Below, in pieces: positions 15,893 to 20,913 of a stretch of 20,913 nt of DNA. How positions within the stretch are numbered: position 1 is the first letter of the stretch; the number at the start of each line of letters is the position of its first letter. The notes beneath the pieces were generated by a model, which saw nothing but the letters and a program-made list of their open reading frames with translations, made no database searches and was not told the DNA's origin. The stretch is taken from NCBI RefSeq assembly GCF_964253915.1, contig NZ_CAXUSG020000029.1, positions 1 to 20,913 of the forward strand, in the 5' to 3' direction. The translations under genes were made by a program, and so were the position numbers. The stretch is from Metarhizobium sp964253915. Its GTDB lineage: Bacteria; Pseudomonadota; Alphaproteobacteria; Rhizobiales; Rhizobiaceae.

Positions 15893-17836
15893 TCAGAACT
15901 CCTGCCAGTCGGCACTCCGTCTTTGTCCGCCGAAGGCTTGCCGGACCTGCGCCCCAAGGATGTGAACGGCGGACACGGGCTTTTGACGGCTCGATGACGC
16001 GTCAGCATCACCGTACTCGGACTTCGTATTTTCTGCGAGCGTAAACCCGGCCACCAGCCTGCGCAGACGGTTGGCTTCTGCAGCCAGCGTGGAACTTGCG
16101 GCATTGGATTCTTCGACCATGGCGGCGTTTTGCTGGGTCACCTGGTCCATCTGATTGACGGCCGAATTGACTTCAGCGAGCGCGACAGACTGTTCTCGCG
16201 CCGACGTTGCGATCGCGTCCATGTGATGGTTGACCGACACGACGAGCGAGCCGATGGACTTCAACGATTCGCCAGCGCGCGCCACCAATTGCACGCCGCT
16301 CTCCACTTCGACGCTGGACGTGCGGATCAGCTCGCGTATTTCTTTTGCGGCCTGAGCCGAACGTTGTGCGAGTTCGCGCACTTCGGAGGCGACGACCGCA
16401 AAGCCCTTGCCCGCTTCCCCTGCCCGTGCGGCTTCAACGCCGGCGTTCAAAGCCAAGAGATTGGTCTGGAAAGCGATTTCGTCGATCACTCCGATGATGT
16501 TGGCGACCTGTGTCGAGGACTTCTCGATGCGATGCATTGCGTCAATGGCCTGCGATACGATCAGTCCAGACGATCGCGCATCTCCATCTGCATCGGCTGC
16601 AATCTTTCGTGCATCTTCGGCTCGCATGGTGGAGCTCGTCACATTTGCCGTAATCTGGTCCAGAGCGGCGGCGGTTTCCTCAAGCGAAGCAGCTTGCTGC
16701 TCGGTTCGTTTCGAAAGGTCTTCAGACGCTCTGCTGATTTCTGCAGTTCCCCCATCGATGGAGCGCGTCACGTCAGCAATGACCCTGAGCGTCTCCCCCA
16801 GCTGCCCGGCGGCGGCGTTGAAGTCGGATCGCAGCTCCTCAAAATCGGCTGCGAAGGGCTTGTCGAGCCGAACGGTCAGATCACCGCCGGCAAGACGCCT
16901 CAACCCGTCAGCAAGTCCGTTGGTCGCTTCTTCCATCTGACGAGCTCTCGATGTCTCGATCTCGTGATCTTTCTCACGTTCCGCTTCTGCAACAGCACGC
17001 TGGACCTCGGCCTCCTGGGCGAGCTTTCGCGCCTCCAGGCCGTTTTGCTTAAAAATCTGAAGCGCTCTCGCCATATGACCGATTTCGTCCCTGCGATCGG
17101 TCGCATCGATCTCTGGTGTGAGATCACCAGAACTCAGTCGATCCATGAGGCCGGCGAGGACTTTCAATGGCCGCACCAGGCTCGATCGCATGGCAAACCA
17201 CCCGCCGGCCATGATCAGGGTAAAGCTGCTGACCACACCGCCCAGTGTGGACCACAGGCTGAAAGTGGCAACCGCGTCCGTCTCTACCCGCGTTTTTTCC
17301 GCCAATGTCACGAGTTCCGTGAATTTCTCGACTGCCTTGCTCGAGAGAAGCGGGAATTGGCTTTGACAATCGCGCAGGTATACCTCTTGCGCCTGAAGCG
17401 CCTGCTGTTCGCTAAGCGCTGTTCTTGCGAACGAGATCGTCACGCGGCAGGTCTGATCAAGAATGGTCAATCCGTCCGATTTCAGCTTTTGCAGACCCTG
17501 GTCTTCTGGCTGAGCGGAAATCGCGACGTCCATGAACTTCATGAAACTGTCGCGGCTCGACGCGAGTTCGTCAGCACTTTTCGTTTTCGCCGCTGCGTCT
17601 TTGATGATGACCAGATCGGCAAGGGCTGCGCGGGCATTCTGCATTGCCCGGTTCGACCGCGAGACATAGATCGCCGCCTTTACCTGATGATCCAGAAGCG
17701 ACTGATAGTCTCCATTAGTATTCCATATCTGGTAACTGGCAAAACCGCTCGAGAGAATGCCGAAGACGCCCAATGCGCCCATGAGGATCAGGAATTTTCC
17801 GAGTATGGGAATGTTCTTCACGGATGCGTGCTCCAT
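15893..17836 (-). CDS. Transmembrane methyl-accepting chemotaxis protein with C-terminal DWQEF tail
   Basis: 647 aa. It has a membrane helix at about 13-34, a periplasmic four-helix-bundle-type sensor region with two cysteines (about 35-190), a second helix (about 192-214), HAMP segments (about 215-330) and a methyl-accepting domain with the conserved tip (VIDEIAFQTNLLALNAGVEAARAGE). The last five residues are Asp-Trp-Gln-Glu-Phe, like the CheR/CheB-tethering pentapeptides (xWxxF) of enteric and Sinorhizobium chemoreceptors. It therefore probably signals through CheA and is methylated efficiently. The ligand is unknown. It is divergent from the globin genes. Confidence 0.94.
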   Translation of the reverse strand: MEHASVKNIPILGKFLILMGALGVFGILSSGFASYQIWNTNGDYQSLLDHQVKAAIYVSRSNRAMQNARAALADLVIIKDAAAKTKSADELASSRDSFMKFMDVAISAQPEDQGLQKLKSDGLTILDQTCRVTISFARTALSEQQALQAQEVYLRDCQSQFPLLSSKAVEKFTELVTLAEKTRVETDAVATFSLWSTLGGVVSSFTLIMAGGWFAMRSSLVRPLKVLAGLMDRLSSGDLTPEIDATDRRDEIGHMARALQIFKQNGLEARKLAQEAEVQRAVAEAEREKDHEIETSRARQMEEATNGLADGLRRLAGGDLTVRLDKPFAADFEELRSDFNAAAGQLGETLRVIADVTRSIDGGTAEISRASEDLSKRTEQQAASLEETAAALDQITANVTSSTMRAEDARKIAADADGDARSSGLIVSQAIDAMHRIEKSSTQVANIIGVIDEIAFQTNLLALNAGVEAARAGEAGKGFAVVASEVRELAQRSAQAAKEIRELIRTSSVEVESGVQLVARAGESLKSIGSLVVSVNHHMDAIATSAREQSVALAEVNSAVNQMDQVTQQNAAMVEESNAASSTLAAEANRLRRLVAGFTLAENTKSEYGDADASSSRQKPVSAVHILGAQVRQAFGGQRRSADWQEF

Positions 17837-18278
17837 CCGGCGGCGCCGGTGACTCGAGTAACAGGATGACTTGCAGAATCATTCTGCCGAGCGACCAGAG
17901 GTCGTGCGCGGGGCATGATTGGATCGCCGGGACGCCAGTCGTGCAATATTCGCCAGCATTATCATGAAGGCCCAATGCGTGACCGTCGTTGATCTAGCGC
18001 AAACATCCAGCAGGCAGTAAATCAGACACGCGGGAAAAGCTCTGCAAAGCAGTTTCAATGCCCGGAGTTCTACCGCCGGGGAAGAGGGTCTACTGTTGAG
18101 CCTTTGCTGACGTGGCAGCGAGCATTGCTCACCGGATAAAAATTGAGGTCGAAAACTTAACGAAAATTAAGTTTGGCAAACAAGACCTTAACAAGTTGTT
18201 TCAAGATGATTAAGCAGCTGTTCGCCGCGATGCAATAAATCTCGGCGCCAACGCAATCAGACGACCTTGAGAAACACC
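17837..18278. other. Divergent intergenic region between the chemoreceptor and the globin genes
   Basis: 442 bp without a gene I can support. It holds a short inverted repeat CCGGC-GGC-GCCGG (17837-17849) next to the chemoreceptor start, a FixK/FnrN-like box (17989-18002) and an AT-rich part at about 18137-18215. The AT-rich part contains CTTAAC twice (18156-18161 and 18187-18192, 31 bp apart), the inverted pair CTTAA-N6-TTAAG (18156-18171) and AACAAGTTGTT (18190-18200). These probably mark the promoter of the globin/GGDEF gene. No unambiguous -35/-10 pair was found. Confidence 0.6.
17989..18002. promoter_or_regulatory. FixK/FnrN-type binding site
   Basis: TTGATCTAGCGCAA fits the published FixK2-type pattern TTG(A/C)-N6-(T/G)CAA exactly. 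It lies 153 bp from the chemoreceptor start and 277 bp from the globin/GGDEF start. Oxygen-responsive control would fit the globin genes and the cbb3 operon in the same window. The distance to either gene means the site would need a long leader. Confidence 0.5.
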
Positions 18279-19622
18279 ATGTTGAGTTCCGGTCATTGGA
18301 ACAGTGACGATTTTGCCGCGCTACGATCGGAAATGGCGGCGCTATACGAAAGCACGCCGCTTCATATCCGGGAGACTGTCACGAAGGTCGCCAAGCGCGC
18401 GGCTCCTGTGCTCGTCCAGCGGTTTTATCGAGTGCTCATGGAGCAGCCACGCGCCGACTACTATTTGAACCAGAAAGTGGTGAGCGAGCGGCTGAGCGAT
18501 TCGTTGCAAAGATGGATCGTCGATCTGCTTCCGACACGACTGCCGGATGCTGAGAGATTGATCCAGCAGCAGACCGAAGTTGGCAACATACATGCGCGCA
18601 TTCACGTTCCAATCGCTCTTGTCCTGAGAGGTTTTCGCGAACTCAAGCATGGAATTGTCGAGGATATTGCGCGTACGAGGCTTTCGGACACGGAAAGCAC
18701 CCTCGCAGTTCATTTTATATCGATCATGTTCGACCTGGCGTTCAGTATCATGTCGGCCGCCTTTGTTGTCGGCTCCGAGCGTGCTGCCAGGTCACAAGAG
18801 GCGCTTCGTCTTTTCGCTACCGGACAAGATGTCGTGACGGAACAAGAACGCCAAAGGGCTGCGCTGTCGGAATGGGCACAAACGGTCTTCTTCCATGCAC
18901 AGCTTGGTGAAAACAGCGAAATTTTGCCCCTCAGCCAGTCCGATTTCGGACTATGGTTTGTCCATCGCGCAAGCCTGCTTTTTAGCGCCTCGAATGAATA
19001 CGACGCGATCCTCGGCGCGATCGGCGAAGTGGACACGCTCTCACGCAGTTTGCGGGAGAACCCCGATGCTGATAGCAGGCCGGTGCTACTGAAATCGATC
19101 AAGCAATCGATCGACCATATCGGCAGCATGCTCGGAATGTTATTCGAACGCTGTCGGGAATCCGAGAATGCGCGCGACCCGCTAACACGGGTCTTCAATC
19201 GAAGATTTCTTTCGACCATGGTTTCGCGTGAGATTTCCATTCACAATGAGACCAAACGTCCGTTTTCCGTCGTCATGTTTGCGATCGACAACGCATCGAA
19301 AAAGCGGGCGACGTACGGTGAAGACGATGTCGACGTAATTATCCAGCACACAGCGACACTCCTCTTCAACAGTGCGCGTCGCAGCGACTCTGTGTTTCGG
19401 GTCGGACAGGAAACCTTTCTGGTGATCCGTGTGGAATCCGATGCTGACAAAGCATACGATTTTGCCCGGGACGTTGCCAATCGGTATGCCATGACGCATT
19501 TCGATGTGGGCGGCAAAACGCACTACGAAAACTCGCTCAGCTTCGCTGTTGCAGAATATGACGGCCATCCTGATCCCAAACGATTGGTGATCAGAGCACA
19601 GCAGGCGCTCTCAAGGAATTAG
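18279..19622 (+). CDS. Globin-coupled sensor with degenerate GGDEF domain
   Basis: 447 aa. The N-terminal globin sensor domain (about 12-165) has the proximal haem ligand candidate His105 in VGNIHARIHVP, as in DosC/YddV- and HemAT-type O2 sensors. A middle helical region follows (about 170-290), then a GGDEF-fold domain beginning at DPLTRVFNRRFL. The catalytic GGDEF is GQETF (376-380), lacking the second Gly and the acidic pair, so cyclase activity is unlikely. The RxxD inhibitory site is present at the right spacing (RRSD, 367-370), so c-di-GMP binding is still possible. The ATG at 18279 is preferred over an in-frame TTG at 18267; neither has a strong ribosome site. It lies 66 bp before a globin chemoreceptor on the same strand. 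Confidence 0.9.
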   Translation: MLSSGHWNSDDFAALRSEMAALYESTPLHIRETVTKVAKRAAPVLVQRFYRVLMEQPRADYYLNQKVVSERLSDSLQRWIVDLLPTRLPDAERLIQQQTEVGNIHARIHVPIALVLRGFRELKHGIVEDIARTRLSDTESTLAVHFISIMFDLAFSIMSAAFVVGSERAARSQEALRLFATGQDVVTEQERQRAALSEWAQTVFFHAQLGENSEILPLSQSDFGLWFVHRASLLFSASNEYDAILGAIGEVDTLSRSLRENPDADSRPVLLKSIKQSIDHIGSMLGMLFERCRESENARDPLTRVFNRRFLSTMVSREISIHNETKRPFSVVMFAIDNASKKRATYGEDDVDVIIQHTATLLFNSARRSDSVFRVGQETFLVIRVESDADKAYDFARDVANRYAMTHFDVGGKTHYENSLSFAVAEYDGHPDPKRLVIRAQQALSRN

Positions 19623-19688
19623 TTCACCATCGGAAGGCGGATTCTCACATCGGGAAAACTGCGCCCACAATAGCAACTGGAGGATGCA

Positions 19689-20913
19689 ATGAATACTCTT
19701 CGCAATCAACCCATTGGTTCAAGCGGTGAAGAAGCATTATCTCGCCGTTTGGAGTTCATGCAACTGACTGAAGAGAGCTGCGCGGAAATCCGTTCATTGA
19801 AGTCCGTCGTTGAAAGGGAATTGCCGGTTGCGCTTGACCGCTTCTATGGCGAGGTGCGCAAGACGCCCGAGGCTCGCCGCTTCTTTTCCTCCGATGAGCA
19901 TATTTCACGAGCAAAGGGTGCTCAGGTCGGCCATTGGGTGAACATCTCGAATGGCGATTTCAACCAGGAATATTTCGAAAAGGTTCGCAAGATCGGAATG
20001 GTCCACGCCCGCATTGGGCTCGAACCCCGATGGTATATCGGTGGATACGCGCTCGTGCTTGACCACCTTATTCAGTCAGCAATCACCGAGAACCAAGCGC
20101 AGCGACGCAGCTTGTTTCGCCGGCAGCGAGACAGCCGCAGCTTCGCCAAGGCACTTGGCAGCTTGGTCAAGGCGGTTCTCCTAGACATGGATCTCGCAAT
20201 ATCCGTTTATATTGAAGAGGCTGAGCGATCAAAACAGCAGGCTGAGGCTGAAGCGATTGCTGCCGAACAACTGCGCGTCACGGAAGTGTTCGGTCATGCC
20301 ATGGCACGCGTCGCTGAAAAGGATCTCTCCGCCGTCATCACCGCTGATTTGCCCCAAGCTTATCAGGGTCTGCGCGACAATTTCAACGATGCACTCCGAC
20401 AATTGGCCGGTACTTTGACCTCTGTAAGTTCTGCTGCCTCGCAAATTCACGCTGGTGCGCACGAGCTGCGCACTTCCTCCGAGGATCTCGCGCGCAGGAC
20501 GGAAAGACAGGCAGCAACGGTCGAGGAAACGGCAGCCGCGCTGGAGGAAATCACAACGACCGTGGGAGAGAGCAGCCGGCGCACACAGGAAGCGGGCGAG
20601 CTGATCAGAAAGACCAAGGCAAGAGCAGAACGCTCGGGTGAAGTCGTCAGCCAGACGGTGCAGGCAATGGTCGCGATCGAACAGTCCTCGTCGGAAATCA
20701 GCAGCATTATCGGCGTCATTGACGAGATTGCCTTCCAGACCAACCTGCTCGCCCTGAATGCCGGCGTCGAAGCCGCACGCGCGGGTGACGCGGGCAAGGG
20801 CTTCGCCGTGGTGGCCCAGGAAGTCCGCGAGCTTGCGCAGCGATCCGCGCTCGCCGCCAAAGAGATCAAGCAATTGATTGGCAGTTCAGCCGAGCAGGTC
20901 AAGGCAGGCGTGA
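19689..20913 (+). CDS. Soluble globin-coupled (HemAT-like) chemoreceptor, cut by the right edge
   Basis: The open frame of 408 codons runs off the window. Residues about 15-185 form a globin sensor domain with His106 (KIGMVHARIG) as proximal haem ligand candidate, followed by WYIGGYALVLDHL. A short coiled linker (about 200-235) leads into a HAMP-like segment and the methyl-accepting domain, with the conserved tip at about 345-370 (VIDEIAFQTNLLALNAGVEAA). There is no membrane helix, so this is a cytoplasmic aerotaxis-type receptor like HemAT. GGAGG lies five bases before the ATG. It is probably in one operon with the globin/GGDEF gene. The C-terminus, including any CheR-binding tail, is outside the window. 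Confidence 0.95.
   Translation, partial: MNTLRNQPIGSSGEEALSRRLEFMQLTEESCAEIRSLKSVVERELPVALDRFYGEVRKTPEARRFFSSDEHISRAKGAQVGHWVNISNGDFNQEYFEKVRKIGMVHARIGLEPRWYIGGYALVLDHLIQSAITENQAQRRSLFRRQRDSRSFAKALGSLVKAVLLDMDLAISVYIEEAERSKQQAEAEAIAAEQLRVTEVFGHAMARVAEKDLSAVITADLPQAYQGLRDNFNDALRQLAGTLTSVSSAASQIHAGAHELRTSSEDLARRTERQAATVEETAAALEEITTTVGESSRRTQEAGELIRKTKARAERSGEVVSQTVQAMVAIEQSSSEISSIIGVIDEIAFQTNLLALNAGVEAARAGDAGKGFAVVAQEVRELAQRSALAAKEIKQLIGSSAEQVKAGV

Noticed and set aside
16130..17869. 579-codon open frame on the plus strand opposite the chemoreceptor
   Set aside because: It lies fully antisense to a chemoreceptor with recognisable domains, and its translation is low-complexity and matches no family pattern. 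Long antisense frames are common in GC-rich genes.
18113..18129. Sigma-54-like promoter TGGCA...TTGCT before the globin gene
   Set aside because: The GG and GC elements are 11 bases apart instead of the required 10, and the TGGCAC core is incomplete.

Overview
The window looks like accessory DNA from an alphaproteobacterium of the order Hyphomicrobiales, most likely family Rhizobiaceae. The reasons are the rhizobial-type fixNOQP and fixIS genes, an AraC-type regulator, chemoreceptors with a C-terminal Trp-x-x-Phe tail, and a moderately high GC content. No rRNA, tRNA, transposase, CRISPR array or replication gene was seen.

Layout. (1) 1-3397, minus strand: a P2-type cation ATPase that runs off the left edge and is broken by one in-frame TAA, and upstream of it a beta-CASP metallo-beta-lactamase-fold protein. 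(2) 3620-10519, plus strand: a compact operon for a high-affinity cbb3 cytochrome oxidase and its copper supply, fixN-fixO-fixQ-fixP, a 65-aa membrane peptide, a DUF2189-type membrane protein, fixI and fixS. Several of its genes overlap or use GTG/TTG starts behind strong Shine-Dalgarno sites. A small glycine-rich membrane protein follows (10573-10917). (3) 11009-14363, minus strand: a four-gene group of a double-Cache membrane sensor with no output domain, a pentameric ligand-gated ion channel (pLGIC) homologue overlapping it by ATGA, and two small exported proteins of unknown function. (4) 14629-15690, minus strand: an AraC/XylS-family regulator. (5) 15893-17836, minus strand: a membrane chemoreceptor ending in DWQEF. 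(6) 18279 to the right edge, plus strand: two globin-coupled signalling genes in tandem, a globin/degenerate-GGDEF protein and a soluble globin chemoreceptor cut by the window edge.

Theme. Regions 2 and 6 both concern low oxygen: one respires it, the other senses it. A FixK/FnrN-type half-site pair lies in the divergent region before the globin genes. Region 1 holds protein types that are often co-regulated with cbb3 oxidase under low oxygen (inference). The most novel-looking part is region 3, where a receptor-like Cache protein is translationally coupled to a ligand-gated channel homologue. This suggests a small-molecule-responsive ion channel system with accessory periplasmic proteins.
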